Assembly (NCBI RefSeq): GCF_026151205.1
Contig: NC_087083.1
Coordinates: forward strand, 3,886,460 to 3,950,459
Length of the DNA: 64,000 bases
DNA from: Bolinopsis microptera
Lineage: Eukaryota; Ctenophora; Tentaculata; Lobata; Bolinopsidae
Reading direction: 5' to 3'
Shown piece by piece: positions 35,431 to 46,640 of the stretch. Each line of letters begins with the position of its first letter. Positions within the stretch are counted from its first letter, which is position 1. A model generated the notes under the pieces. The model saw only the letters and a list, made by a program, of their open reading frames with translations, ran no database searches and was not told where the DNA came from. Made by a program: the position numbers and the translations under genes.

Positions 35431-36384
35431 TCATCTTTCTTCTCTAACGTTCATCCCTCCAAAGTGCTTTAAAGTTTTAAGCTGGTTTTGCCAAAAGTTC
35501 TCCCTTTGTTTACAAATACTTAGTCTATCCTGGGCACATTGCTCAAAATTCCCAACGTCAACTTGCTCTATAATAGAAACATTAATGTCCTTACTTAAAG
35601 TACTGGTAAACAACTTAGTGGTTGTACGGTCAAGATTGTGCAAAATCTCATTATCTATAAAATGGCAGGAAAGTTCACAAGTCCTTCTTTGAGTTTTAAT
35701 ATGGGATTTATGGTTCCTAAATCTAACCTTTAAAGAGTCTGAAGTACATCCTATATAACTTAACTTACAAGTATTATCATTAACTATGTACACAACATTT
35801 TTGGTATCACAGTCCAATCGTCCTTTGATACTGAATACTTGGTTGGTGTGGAAACTGCCGATTGTGGTTGATGGTTTCAGGAAGTTTTTGCAGAGATCAC
35901 ATTTCTTAGCACAAGGGAAGCAACCTCCAGAATCAGAATCCTCAGCTGTGTCTGGAGAGGCGTGGCCTGGATCTTCTACAGCTGGCTCTTCAACAGGAGG
36001 GAGTTTGCTATGAATAAGAATCTCATGAAGTGTTTTTGTCTCTCTAAAAGAGGTAAAAATACCATCAGGGTCAATCACCTTGCAAAGCTCGAGATCTAAA
36101 CGGAGGATGTGCTTGTGGGAGTTAAGTATCCGTCCTATGTTGGGGAGACCTGGGTTGAAATCTGTTACAAGGGGAATGAGTCTCCCTTTGCTACTGTCAT
36201 CCTCCTTATGTCTCTGTTGTTGATAGTAGGAGAGCCTGCTCTTGGTTTCCACTTTATTAAAGGCCTGGTTAATTAGGCTATTGCTATAACCTCTTGCCAC
36301 AAGATATATATATATACTATACTTCTCCGAGAAACAAAGAAATCCAGATATTTCTCGATCTAAAGAATAAATTGTTGTGCTCAA
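35431..36384 (-). CDS. Penelope-like element, C-terminal linker and GIY-YIG endonuclease (5'-truncated)
   Basis: 317 residues. In order: ARGYSNSLINQAFNKVETKS, the region after the reverse transcriptase; HKHILRLDLELCKVIDPDG (~90-108) and a TLHEILIHSKLP motif (~118-129); then CFPCAKKCDLCKNF, paired Cys of the zinc linker (~154-167). Next are FSIKGRLDCDTKNVVYIV (first half of GIY-YIG) and KLSYIGCTSDSLKVRFRNHK (second half with catalytic-site Arg), then ELSCHF. The reverse transcriptase is missing. A TATATA run (36306-36318) has been inserted in frame near the N-terminus (SEKYSIYIYL), evidence of decay. It lies opposite in strand to the surrounding gene C exons, presumably in an intron. Confidence 0.85.
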   Translation of the reverse strand: MSTTIYSLDREISGFLCFSEKYSIYIYLVARGYSNSLINQAFNKVETKSRLSYYQQQRHKEDDSSKGRLIPLVTDFNPGLPNIGRILNSHKHILRLDLELCKVIDPDGIFTSFRETKTLHEILIHSKLPPVEEPAVEDPGHASPDTAEDSDSGGCFPCAKKCDLCKNFLKPSTTIGSFHTNQVFSIKGRLDCDTKNVVYIVNDNTCKLSYIGCTSDSLKVRFRNHKSHIKTQRRTCELSCHFIDNEILHNLDRTTTKLFTSTLSKDINVSIIEQVDVGNFEQCAQDRLSICKQRENFWQNQLKTLKHFGGMNVREER

Positions 36385-37259
36385 GGGTAATAGTAAGGGT
36401 AATAGTTTAAGGGTAATAGTAGTATTAGGGGGATCATGCTTTCAGAGTTAAATATTATGACTTTTATTGAGTTCACAATATTCCTAATCCTGAGATAATT
36501 TATGATGGTTAAATACGATTCCAATTATTTTCAAGTAAAGGCTGAAGAGTAAAGAGCACGTGTAAAGAGCACGTGTTCATATTATCTAGTTGACTAAGTT
36601 GCTCCAATATACCACATTACAAAACAGGTAACGTGTTGTTGTGTACAAAACAGGATACGAGAACAGGTAATAAAGTAATGAGCTCCCATCTCAATAAGAA
36701 GGGCTGAAGAGTAAACTACAAAAACAACAGCGTCTCACACTAAACGTTCCAACACTAAGCAAATAAAAGTGAGATCAAAGAACCGCCCTGTAGTTACCAT
36801 GACAACTAGTCCCTGTACAATTTGTCGGGTGTGTTCCAGTCACGTGACTGATAATTTCAGCCCACTGTTACCATAGTGTTACCCTGGCTACCCAGCCTAT
36901 CATGATGTTATCATGGTTATCCGGTTATCTCCTAGAACTCTAGAAACCTATCAGTATGACATCATCAATACGTCACGACATATCAATTAAGGACCATATG
37001 AGAGGGACTAGAGGGACTAGCAATATTGTTCAGGCTTTATTCGGGATTTAGTTCCGGGTAAACGTAAAACCTAAACAGCCGTGATGTCATGTCAGACAGC
37101 ACCACCTGTTATCTTGTCTTATCTGACGAGACGGAGCAGAAGTTTTAAATGGTTATTACCTCATCTCAATCTTAGTTGCATTTTGTTGTACTATTATTAT
37201 TATCAACAGAAGCAAGCAGTTTGATAAGCGGCACAATCTCAAAAGCAAATAATAAAGCT
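36385..37259. other. Non-coding, no supported gene
   Basis: Short AAGGGTAATAGT repeats at 36385-36420, otherwise mixed sequence with scattered CACGTG words. Confidence 0.5.
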
Positions 37260-37592
37260 CAGTGGCGTAACGTTGCCTGTTGGCCCCCCCCCCCCCCCCA
37301 GTGGCGTAACGTTGCCTGTTGGCGCCCCCCCCCCCCCCCGCCGAAAAAGCCCCCCCCTGTTGGCGCCCCCTCCTCTTTTGGTGCCCCTCCCTAAAATTAA
37401 AAAAATTAGGTGATTTTAGAGGATACGCCGATAAAATCTCTAAAAAAGTGTGTATCTACAGTAAAACAAGCAGTTTTGGTAGTACTTTAGTTAAGTTTTC
37501 GAAACTGTCCCATATTCAAACGACGATTTGGCGCCCCCCCCCTCCCCTCCCCGCACAGCGGGGGCCTTCGTTACGCCTTCGTTACGCCACTG
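37260..37592 (+). mobile_element. hAT-like MITE, complete copy with 7/8 target duplication
   Basis: Begins CAGTGGCGTAACGTTGCC and ends CGTTACGCCACTG. Flanked by ATAAAGCT (37252-37259) and ATCAAGCT (37593-37600), an 8-bp direct repeat with one mismatch, the hAT size. The left 41 bp is duplicated in tandem (CAGTGGCGTAACG again at 37301), and the right end carries CTTCGTTACGC twice. Open frames here are noncoding translations. Confidence 0.85.
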
Positions 37593-38433
37593 ATCAAGCT
37601 CCTAGAAATGGTTGTTATAGCTTTATAGTAGGGCTGGCTGTTACTTCACACCAGAGAAACGCCCTCCTACATGACTCAGAAGACTTTGTCTCAGTCGATA
37701 CACCATATGAGTATGTCGAACTGAGTTGCGAAATGAGAACAAGATGATATAAATGTTGTATGTTTATACCTTTATATACTAGTGAATAGTGATGTGACAC
37801 CACCCCTCACGTGACCCTCTGTTTACGGTTAGGAATTTCAATTATGAAAAATATGACGTAACGTTGAATAACTCAATAAGATGAACAACTACAAAATATT
37901 TGAATAATGGTAGTTACGTAATACGTAGTAACAAAACTCAAAAGCGAAACCGCGTCTCATGTGGGTATCACTAGTTGCGCAACTAGTAACATGTAGTACA
38001 TACCAGGTGTGAGTAATGGTAAAAAAGGTGTGACCTATGAGTTCTAGGGGCCTGTCGGGGATCTCAAAATTACTAGATTAGAGTAATTGTTGTAGCACCA
38101 TTTTGAAAATCAGTGGACTATGCTAGTACGTTCGAAAATCAAAGTAGACTGTAAAATGGATAAATTTCACGATAATTGGAGGAAGAGTAAATGGCATATT
38201 AAATTATCCCCGCCCCTATTTTAAAATTTGTTATTATAACTGGGTTGATTTCTGAGTGATAACGTTGCTTATCTATTAACAGCAACACATTTTCCGGATT
38301 ACATGACCGATAAGAAGTTTGTTAAGTATATACATTATACATACAACGGTTTTAATATTATTACATGGCACATTACAGGATTGAATTAATATTGTTATTA
38401 AAATGCTCATTGTAGCCATATATTTTAGATTTT

Positions 38434-38472
38434 CGCTCAGCGGGGTCAGCGGGGCCCTTAGTTACGCCACTG
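38434..38472 (+). mobile_element. hAT-like MITE end fragment
   Basis: CGGGGTCAGCGGGGCCC followed by TTAGTTACGCCACTG, the right end of the same family. The left part is absent. 37593-38433 has no supported gene. Confidence 0.7.
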
Positions 38473-38621
38473 GGCAAGAAGAGCAAATTTGATCTGTTAT
38501 GAGTGCTTATTAACAGGCGCATTTGGGAAGAGAGCGTAACGTTTAAGTTTTAAAGTTGTGACGTTCAAGTGGTTCAAATTAATCAATTAATAGGATCCAA
38601 CCACCGTGACGTACTCCAGAT

Positions 38622-38710
38622 CACGTGACCAATGTAGCACGTGACCAATGTAGCACGTGACCAATGTAGCACGTGACCAATGTAGCACGTGACCAATGTA
38701 GCACGTGACT
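38622..38710. repeat. 16-bp minisatellite CACGTGACCAATGTAG
   Basis: Five to six units, each joining an E-box (CACGTG) to a CCAAT box at one-base spacing. Confidence 0.9.
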
Positions 38711-38892
38711 AATACACCATGTGACATGTTAGATAAAGTGTCACGTGGTGTGGAAGGCTAATGGACCTGTCTCAGATCTTCTTAACCACTCTCACGCTGG
38801 AGTACTTTTAAATGGCACTGGTATGTTGGAGTACGGTTAATAAGGTGGTTTATAATTTTTAATGTAACAGTATTTAAATGTTACAGACTAGT

Positions 38893-39149
38893 ATTTGGAA
38901 ATATTTTACAGGTACAAACTTTATTATTGAGGGTAAACATGGAAATCTCGTAGCAGGTTTTGGAAATATATTACAGGTACAAACTTTATTATTGAGGGTA
39001 AACATGGAAATCTCGTAGCAGGTTTTGGAAATATATTACAGGTACAAACCTTATTATTGAGGGTAAACATGGAAATCTCGTAGCAGGTTTTGGAAATATA
39101 TTACAGGTACAAACCTTATTATTGAGGGTAAACATGGAAATCTCGCAGC
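38893..39149. repeat. 65-bp minisatellite, four units
   Basis: Four nearly identical units containing ATTACAGGTACAAACTTTAT and GAGGGTAAACATGGAAATCT. Confidence 0.9.
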
Positions 39150-39183
39150 TAAGCGTATAAACCAGTAAGATAATGCTCGACAT

Positions 39184-39428
39184 TGTGTTGTACGGACGTT
39201 GTGTTGTTCGGACGTTGTGTTGTTCGGACATTGTGTTGTTCGGACGTTGTGTTGTTCGGACGTTGTGTTGTTCGGACATTGTGTTGTTCGGATGTTGTGT
39301 TGTTCGGATGTTGTGTTGTTCGGACGTTGTGTTGTTCGGACGTTGTGTTGTTCGGACGTTGTGTTGTTCGGACGTTGTGTTGTTCGGACGTTGTGTTGTT
39401 CGGACGTTGTGTTGTTCGGACGTTGAAG
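39184..39428. repeat. 16-bp minisatellite (TTGTGTTGTTCGGACG)n
   Basis: Fifteen units with single T/C changes. All open frames over it on both strands (Cys/Val-rich, or Thr/Gln/Asn-rich) come from the repeat. Confidence 0.95.
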
Positions 39429-39708
39429 CCGCCCTAAGTCGAGTCTTGTGTTGTGGTCGTATAGAATCTTACTTATAATCCAGACCGAAAAAACAGCATA
39501 TATCACAGCAGCGTAAAATTCAAGAATAAAGAAATTTTCTCACAAAATAGGAAATAAAACGCGACATGAACACTCTATACTACAGTGGAAATCGCCCGGA
39601 AACGTTTGCGAAGGCATCCTAGAACCGCCCGGAAATCAGCTTTACTAGTTCCACGTTAAGCCAGGCTTCCCAAGAAAACCTCACTAACGTTCACAAAGCA
39701 GACTAACA

Positions 39709-39927
39709 ATGTTCCGTGCTGTAACAACTCACATACTTGTCCACTGTTTACAAAGTTGGCAAGTTGCCCACTACTTGTTTGTGAGAACTCGTCACGTGAC
39801 TTGGTGGAATATGTGTGAAAACATCCCGGACTTGGAGGAAGAGCTCCCGCTCTTATCTTATGCTTACAAGGTGTCGGGAAACTTTCGGGATCTGCCTTTA
39901 TATCTTAACACACTGTGGGAGTTTTAG
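39709..39927 (+). CDS. Uncertain small ORF (72 aa)
   Basis: ATG to TAG frame with mixed composition, MFRAVTTHILVHCLQSW then ENIPDLEEELPLLSYAY, more protein-like than most frames here. There is no flanking splice evidence, no recognised domain and no known neighbour. It may be chance. Confidence 0.2.
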   Translation: MFRAVTTHILVHCLQSWQVAHYLFVRTRHVTWWNMCENIPDLEEELPLLSYAYKVSGNFRDLPLYLNTLWEF

Positions 39928-39967
39928 TTTGAATTCTGCGCTATCAAGTTGTCACTGATCATTCATG

Positions 39968-40160
39968 TTGCCCGGGAGTGTTCGGGAATGTCCGGGAGAG
40001 TTTGGGAATGTCCGGGAGAGTTTGGGAGAGTTTGGTAGTGTTCGAGAATGTGCGGGAGTGTCCGGGAATGTGTGGGAGTGTTCAGGAATGTCCGGGAGAG
40101 TTTGGGAGAGTTTGGTAGTGTTTGGGAATGTGCGGGAGTGTTTGGGAGTGTTCGGGAGTA
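39968..40160. repeat. 10-bp based minisatellite (GGGAGTGTTC/GGGAATGTCC)n
   Basis: About 19 ten-base steps of GGGA[AG]TGT[TC]C and GGGAGAGTTT. Confidence 0.9.
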
Positions 40161-40268
40161 TAGTGGGCGGATATAAACCTTCCTGATATATTAGTGTTGA
40201 GCCCGCACAAGACACTGTTATTGCTTTATTGACTTAATGGGAAGTAAGTTATAAGTAATTCCCGGTAA

Positions 40269-40550
40269 ATGATTACTCTTGGACTATGTCGTGCTTATAT
40301 GGCCGAGCGCAGTAAAAACAAAATTACGGCAGAAAAACAAAAATTAGGTTCGATCGCTACGGCAGAGAAGAGTTTAAAACTTATGCAAGTGATACTCAAG
40401 CAGCATTTAAAATGGTCCTCTGCCAAAAATAACCTGCACCTATTTATAACTACACGTAATACCCACACTCCTATCACGTATAATACGATTCTAAAATATA
40501 TGACCAATCCAAAAATGAGACTAGTAAAAATGAGAGTAGTCCTAATGTAG
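40269..40550 (+). CDS. Uncertain small ORF (93 aa)
   Basis: Lys-rich, possibly helical frame (MITLGLCRAYMAERSKNK; AEKSLKLMQVILKQHLKW) with an ATG and a TAG. No domain is recognised, and there is no splice support or codon signal that I can judge. Could be a decayed gene or chance. Confidence 0.2.
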   Translation: MITLGLCRAYMAERSKNKITAEKQKLGSIATAEKSLKLMQVILKQHLKWSSAKNNLHLFITTRNTHTPITYNTILKYMTNPKMRLVKMRVVLM

Positions 40551-40879
40551 TAATGTGACCAACATGGAACGCAAGTAATGTAGCCGTGGTAACAACACAA
40601 CAGTGTATAACACAAACAAGACTAAATGTGGACTAAATGCCCCACAGGTGCAATATTTATACCTTGTCTCACATGTGGACCCCTCGTAAACCCCCCCATA
40701 TTCCCACCATCACTACAAATTCCACCTCCCATATTTACCGGTGAGATCATACTCTTACCTCACAGGATTGCCGTGTAACACGATAGCTTTTACCATAACA
40801 TTCCAGTACAATGCTACGTAATCATAACATTCCGATCAGCTAGCGAGCCTGGATCAAGGAGCATTACCTTATATGGTAT

Positions 40880-41000
40880 AATTAATCTCACCAGGTAATT
40901 GGCCAATGAGCGCGCGGCGTGGGCGGCGCCGACCAATCACAGTGCAGGTGGGCCAGGGCGCTGGCCAATGAGAGGGCAAGTAGGCCCTGCCTGGAGCTCT
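40880..41000. promoter_or_regulatory. GC-rich promoter-like segment with clustered CCAAT boxes
   Basis: Contains ATTGGCCAATGAG, GACCAATCAC and GGCCAATGAG within 90 bp, around GCGCGCGGCGTGGGCGGCGCC, an unusual GC peak. A CArG word (CCTTATATGG, 40867-40876) lies just before. No start site is proven. Confidence 0.35.
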
Positions 41001-41090
41001 ACTTGATAATGGGTGTACTATTGTGTGTTCCCTGCCTGTTGCTCGAGTGATCCGTTTACTGTAGTGAGTCTCTTCTGTTGTTACCTTATC

Positions 41091-41166
41091 GGACCTTATT
41101 TGGACGGACATTAATTTAACGCTGGAGGCCCTAACGTTCATCTTAATGTCCGTTCAAATAAAGTCC
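41091..41166. repeat. 24-bp inverted repeat with 28-bp loop
   Basis: Arms 41091-41114 and 41143-41166 pair at 22 of 24 positions (TTTGGACGGACATTAA against TTAATGTCCGTTCAAA). A direct repeat TACTGTAGTGAGTCTCTT lies outside at 41057 and 41187. Confidence 0.7.
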
Positions 41167-41245
41167 GTCCAGGTTAAAGGCTTGTGTACTGTAGTGAGTC
41201 TCTTTTGGTGTTCTACTTTTCTTTCAATGGTATCCGGAGTAAGGT

Positions 41246-41430
41246 GCTGTGATCTGATTGGTTGTTGACTCCGTAATCTGTGATCTGATTGGTTGTTGAC
41301 TCCGTAATCTGTGATCTGATTGGTTGTTGTTGACTTTGTAATCTGTGATCTGATTGGTTGTTGACTCTGTAATCTGTGATATGATTGGTTGTTGAGTCTG
41401 CAGTAATCTGTGATATGATTGGTTGACTCC
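41246..41430. repeat. ~31-bp minisatellite with inverted CCAAT box
   Basis: Six to seven units of GTAATCTGTGATCTGATTGGTTGTTGACTCC. GATTGG (CCAATC on the other strand) is constant while neighbouring bases vary. 41431-43031 has no supported gene before the candidate first exon. Confidence 0.85.
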
Positions 41431-43031
41431 CTTCTTATATGGACCGTGATTGGTTCCTTACTCTCTGTATCATGATGTTCTGTTCACGGTGGTGGCTTGT
41501 GTTTAATATTGCTAATGAGAGCACAGTATCTGTGTATTTTGTGTGTCATGCACTGTGCAGTATCACACTGCAGTGTACCCTTAAGAGCCACGTCTAGTGT
41601 GATCCCCAATATCACCATTACATTAGCTAGTTCAGCTCTTAGCTACTAGTTCAGTGTATCACAATGTGTGTGTGTGTGTGTTTGTGTCTATTGTGATCCA
41701 CAGTATCAATCTCTCTGTCTCTCTGTGGCTAGTTGGTTTTTAACTTAATAAACAACATTACATCCGCTGATATAGAGCTCGCTTTATTTAATAATATAGC
41801 TCTGTCGATAGGTACGGAGTTTTTCTCTTTGCGGTGCTTGATAGGCACGAGGTTTTAGTACATTATAGCCCTGTGGGGTACCTAGGGCGTGTCTCCCCTC
41901 CGCAAGCAACCTTTCTCTCCTCCGCATGCAACCCTTTTCTCCTCCTTTGTCTTCTTTTTCGGCTCCTTTGTAAAGTCAGACGTAGTGTGAGTTCACGTTG
42001 ATTGCTATAGTCTGTATCTCTGGTCCTTTTTCATTTGCTTTCAGCAAATTCTATTTGCTGTTGTCGACTTGGTGTTCTTTGTATAGATTTCCCTTGCTTT
42101 CGATTAGTTGTTTACTCGGTAGTCGGTGTCCCTTGCTTTTGATTGATGACTGATACACAATGATTATTATCGTGTAAAGTATCCACTGTCCCCCACACAC
42201 ACACTCTCTCTCTCTCTCTCTCTCTAGCTCCCTCCGCAAGACTATTATAAAATATGTAAAGCATTATTGTTGAATATGTTGTGATACATTATTGTTGAAT
42301 ATGTTGTGATACGCTCCGTGAGTTTTGCGTGTTTTATTTTCCGTTACACTATGGGCAGCCCCTAATACTCTGCGAGGCTCCTAATACTCTATAATACTCA
42401 CACACAGTACACTGGTAACTTTGTGTTGTTGTTGTGCACTGGGTGTTTATTGTACATTGTAGTTTAGTTAATCTTCTAGTTGGTTGTGCATTGTGGCACT
42501 TGTAAAGTGCACATTGTAGTCTTGGTTGAGACTTGATTGTTGATCTTATAGTCATGGTTGTGCATTGTGGCTCGTTTTGATCTTCAGTTGTGTTTGTACG
42601 AAACTTAATTACAGTTGTGAAATGTTCCAGAGCTGTTACAGTTGTGTAAACGAGCTGTAATTATGATTGAGAGCTCTAATAATAATAATAAGGGTTGTTT
42701 GGCAGTGTTGTTCGGTAGCGTTGTTTGGCAGCGATCCAGGGTTGTTGGACAGTGTTTATGTTTCATTGCGGACATGTAAACTACTAAATAGACTTTGTTG
42801 CTCTCTTTGTTTGATGAATTGTTTATTTACTCCCAGTGAGGTTCCTGGCTGGAGTTAATTTAAAAAAGCTCAGTTCTTTGCAAGGAATTCAAGTGGGACC
42901 TTTTGAGTGTCCAGAATATATCTGTCTTTTCCGTTTAGTTGTATTTCACTTTAGTTTAACAAATCGAATAATTTTTACTGAGATTGTTTTTAGTGTAAGG
43001 AATGTAGAATGTGACCGACGGAGTATCAAGC

Positions 43032-43053
43032 ATGTCTTACATCGCTGCTAAAG
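43032..43053 (+). CDS. Candidate first coding exon (gene D)
   Basis: ATG opens MSYIAAK and the exon ends G|GTATGT, phase 1. The next candidate exon at 44142 supplies two bases, making Gly, and the join reads MSYIAAKGPTFKPLGF. No upstream in-frame coding is needed. Because phase 1 is also the exit phase of the gene C exon at 34420, this may be an alternative first exon of gene C. Confidence 0.4.
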
Positions 43054-43149
43054 GTATGTTTGTATATGTACACGCTATTATAATGTATAATGTATATATT
43101 TATACATGATTGTAAATTGTATTGTATGTTTAGATTGGCCCCTCTCTCT

Positions 43150-43376
43150 CATGTGCAGCCCCTCCAGCTAATAGTTATAGTGGTGACTGGTACAGCCCCT
43201 CGAGCTAAGAATTTTAGTGTTGACTGGTGCAGCCCCTCGAGCTAAGAATTTTAGTGGTGACTGGTGCAGCCCCTCCAGCTAATAGTTTTAGTGGTGACTG
43301 GTACAGCCCCTCCAGCTAATAGTTTTAGTGATGACTGGTGCAGCCCCTCGAGCTAAGAGTTTTAGTGTTGATAATA
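43150..43376. repeat. ~37-bp minisatellite (GCAGCCCCTCGAGCTAAGAATTTTAGTGGTGACTG type)
   Basis: Six units inside the putative gene D intron, including CAGCCCCTC followed by C/G-AGCTAA. Confidence 0.85.
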
Positions 43377-43639
43377 TTGTCATGCTACTCACAGAACGGG
43401 TTAGCCTCTGACAAGCCTAACAATTAGAAATATTTCCTAAAACTGCGACAATGATAATGATTGATTGAAAGCCCCTCGTAAGGGGGTCGTCTCTAATGGA
43501 CTAATTTATTGATTACAATCATAATAAGTTAAAAATAAAGACCCCAATGGGCACTCCTGAAAACATAACTACTAGAAAATATATCAAAACTAAATAGAAA
43601 AATAAACTGACGACAAATAAATTAATAATTTTGTATTAT

Positions 43640-43748
43640 TATTAATACATTTTTTTAATTATTGTATTAATAAATTTTTTATTATTGTATTAATAAATTT
43701 TTTATTATTGTATTAATAAATTTTTTATTATTGTATTAATAAATTGTA
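43640..43748. repeat. AT-rich 22-bp repeat (TTATTATTGTATTAATAAATTT)n
   Basis: Four to five units in the same interval. Confidence 0.8.
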
Positions 43749-44141
43749 TAATAATTGCAGAAAATGTAATAACCAAAATACATCCTTCTTCTATTGAAAT
43801 AAAAATTTACCAAAAGTAGGTGGAGTGCATTGAGCAGTGGAGATGCAGATCGCCGTTAATGACAGCTATTTGAGCTTTTCATTACACGTTAAAACAACAC
43901 AGTGTGTACTACAGTGTATACTACAGTGTATACTACAGTGTATACTACAGTGTATACCCAGTACCCACTACAGTCACAAAGGTGCTGAACAATACACCAC
44001 ATGGTTTAATAACCAGTACTGTAATATTTACAGTTCGTTATTTTACTCATCACAACTTTACCACAATAACCTGTACCGAGTTTACTCTTTTACTGTATTT
44101 ATAGTTATAGTAAATGTCTCTTGTTTGGGTTCTACCTCCAG

Positions 44142-44227
44142 GCCCCACTTTCAAGCCTTTAGGTTTCACTTGTTATGTTCCAATTTCTAAAAAAGGCCCC
44201 AAGTATGACCATATACCTATATACATT
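44142..44227 (+). CDS. Candidate second exon of gene D
   Basis: Acceptor TTGGGTTCTACCTCCAG, then PTFKPLGFTCYVPISKKG and PKYDHIPIYI in the frame required by the 43053 donor. The 3' boundary is unclear because the frame runs into a GTACATT heptamer array (44228-44262) that offers several weak GT donors in different phases. The foldback element starts 76 bp further on. Family not recognised. Confidence 0.35.
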
Positions 44228-44302
44228 GTACATTGTACATTGTACATTGTACATTGTACATTGGTGATGGCTAAAGACAATCCGCTCCATACTCAAGAAC
44301 AA

Positions 44303-45676
44303 TTAAGGGGGGGGGGTTCACCCTGATTTTTTTGTGAAACTTGGTTTCGAGATAGCAGTTGACCAACAAACTAGGACCAGTGACCAAACTTTTGAGGGGG
44401 TCCCGGACCCCAACCGCCAAACGGTGCCCGCGGGGCAGCCACGCCCATATTTGGTCCAAATCAGGCCCAATTTAGCCAAATACCCTGAACATGCCCAAAA
44501 CCCAGATTTTAGGTGCTTTACTTGTAGCTAGTGGTCCCCTGAACTCGTTTATGAAGTTTCATCAAGATTGGACAAAAAATGATTGAGTTATGAGCTAAAA
44601 ACTATATGCCCATATTTGGGCATACGCACTAAATTTGATCGATTTTGGCCCATAAATTGGTCAAATATCAATATTTTTGAATGAAACTAACTTTATATGA
44701 AAGGTAAGGCTAAACTACACATTCTCTATGATTATCAGCTCAATATCTACCTAACTGTGGATTCTGTGTTCAAATAATCACAAAAAATGAACAAAATCGC
44801 CCATATCTCAGTTCGCGATATTTGCAAAATTGACTTCGCTCAAAACAATAGAACTCAATAGGGTTTCAACATTTTTTCATGAAATTTTCAGAATCAACGT
44901 AGAATTGTCTCATGACCTTAAGTTTTGGGACAGAATTTTGAGTTAGGCCTTTAAAAAAATTTGGCGGCCAAATTCTGAAAAATGCCCGGCAAATTTTAGA
45001 ATTTGGCCGCCAAATTTTTTTAAAGGCCTAACTCAAAATTCTGTCCCAAAACTTAAGGTCATGAGACAATTCTACGTTGATTCTGAAAATTTCATGAAAA
45101 AATATTGAAACCCTATTGAGTTCTATTGTTTTGAGCGAAGTCAATTTTGCAAATATCGCGAACTGAGATATGGGCGATTTTGTTCATTTTTTGTGATTAT
45201 TTGAACACAGAATCCACAGTTAGGTAGATATTGAGCTGATAATCATAGAGAATGTGTAGTTTAGCCTTACCTTTCATATAAAGTTAGTTTCATTCAAAAA
45301 TATTGATATTTGACCAATTTATGGGCCAAAATCGATCAAATTTAGTGCGTATGCCCAAATATGGGCATATAGTTTTTAGCTCATAACTCAATCATTTTTT
45401 GTCCAATCTTGATGAAACTTCATAAACGAGTTCAGGGGACCACTAGCTACAAGTAAAGCACCTAAAATCTGGGTTTTGGGCATGTTCAGGGTATTTGGCT
45501 AAATTGGGCCTGATTTGGACCAAATATGGGCGTGGCTGCCCCGCGGGCACCGTTTGGCGGTTGGGGTCCGGGACCCCCTCAAAAGTTTGGTCACTGGTCC
45601 TAGTTTGTTGGTCAACTGCTATCTCGAAACCAAGTTTCACAAAAAAATCAGGGTGAACCCCCCCCCCCCCCCTTAA
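44303..45676. mobile_element. 1.37-kb foldback element with ~675-bp inverted arms and TTAA ends
   Basis: Left arm 44303-44976 and right arm 44998-45676 are reverse complements, with one substitution noticed (CAACATT/CAATATT near 44868) plus a difference in the terminal G/C run. The loop is 21 bp. Both outer edges are TTAA followed inward by a G-run and GGTTCACCCTGATTTTTTTG. TTAA target duplications are typical of piggyBac and Kolobok transposons, but no transposase is present. The two 65-81 residue frames are the same arm read from each side and are noncoding. It could also be a gene-conversion palindrome. Confidence 0.8.
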
Positions 45677-45760
45677 CTTTAGGGACACCTCGTGTGATCA
45701 ATGACCGCCAAGAAAGTAGCTTACACTTCATTACGTACTTAGTTGCTATACCCGTAAAAT

Positions 45761-46030
45761 ACTCTCCAAATAACCACGTGGTATAGCAACTAGCCAAGCA
45801 AACCTCTCCAAATAACCACGTGGTATGGCAACTAGCCAAGCAAACCTCTCCAAATAACCACGTGGTATGGCAACTAGCCAAGCAAACCTCTCCAAATAAC
45901 CACGTGGTATGGCAACTAGCCAAGCAAACCTCTCCAAATAACCACGTGGTATGGCAACTAGCCAAGCAAACCTCTCTAAATAACCACGTGGTATGGCAAC
46001 TAGCCAAGCAAACCTCTCCAAATAATCACG
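45761..46030. repeat. 42-bp minisatellite with CCACGTGG core
   Basis: Six units containing AATAACCACGTGGTATGGCA. All have an E-box. As 42 is divisible by 3, frames on both strands stay open; they are artefacts. Confidence 0.95.
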
Positions 46031-46504
46031 TGATTAGTCAGCCAGCTGTGTATCATGACACCACGTGTATTGTACACTGGTCCTCCTCCACTGCATTCTC
46101 ACTAAAACCCTTTCTAACCCAGGTTCTCGCTTTTATCAGTGTTCTTCATTGTAGTAACCTCCACCACGCATCAATACTGTGCTCTGATTGGCTGTTTAAA
46201 GTCACGTGGTACTGATACTGATACCTGGTTGGCTGGTGTCATGACACTAATCTATTGCTTGTGAGCTCGATTACTCCTACCTCACGTATTAATATCCTAG
46301 GATTACTATATACTATATACCCCCTGTGTCATATTATGAGCGAGTTTACCACTGCAATATTTATTATTTACTGGTGTATATTTTAGTGCTGTCTATGTTG
46401 TGGTCTCTTGAGTATATTTAATTGCTTAATCACCCAATTAGTAGTTACTTAATTACACGTTATCTCTCGCTAATTAGCTAATGAGTACATGATAGCTCAT
46501 CGTA

Positions 46505-46640
46505 CTGTCTAGTTTACACGTGTAGTACATTTAAACCTGTATCTTACTGTCTAGTTTACACGTGTAGTACATTTAAACCTGTATCTTTCCCTAGTTTAGT
46601 GCTAGATAATATACACGAGACGTGTACATTTAAAACCTTA
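46505..46640. repeat. ~52-bp repeat (TCTAGTTTACACGTGTAGTACATTTAAACC)
   Basis: Two good copies and one decayed, each with ACACGTGT. 46641-48227 has no supported gene; three CCATGGTTACATCACGTGA units lie at 47035-47073. Confidence 0.75.

Noticed and set aside
37176-37747. Pro-rich frames across 37.2-37.7 kb
   Set aside because: C-runs of the hAT-like MITE.
44334-45688. Two identical 65-81 residue frames
   Set aside because: They are the same foldback arm read from each end; no domain.
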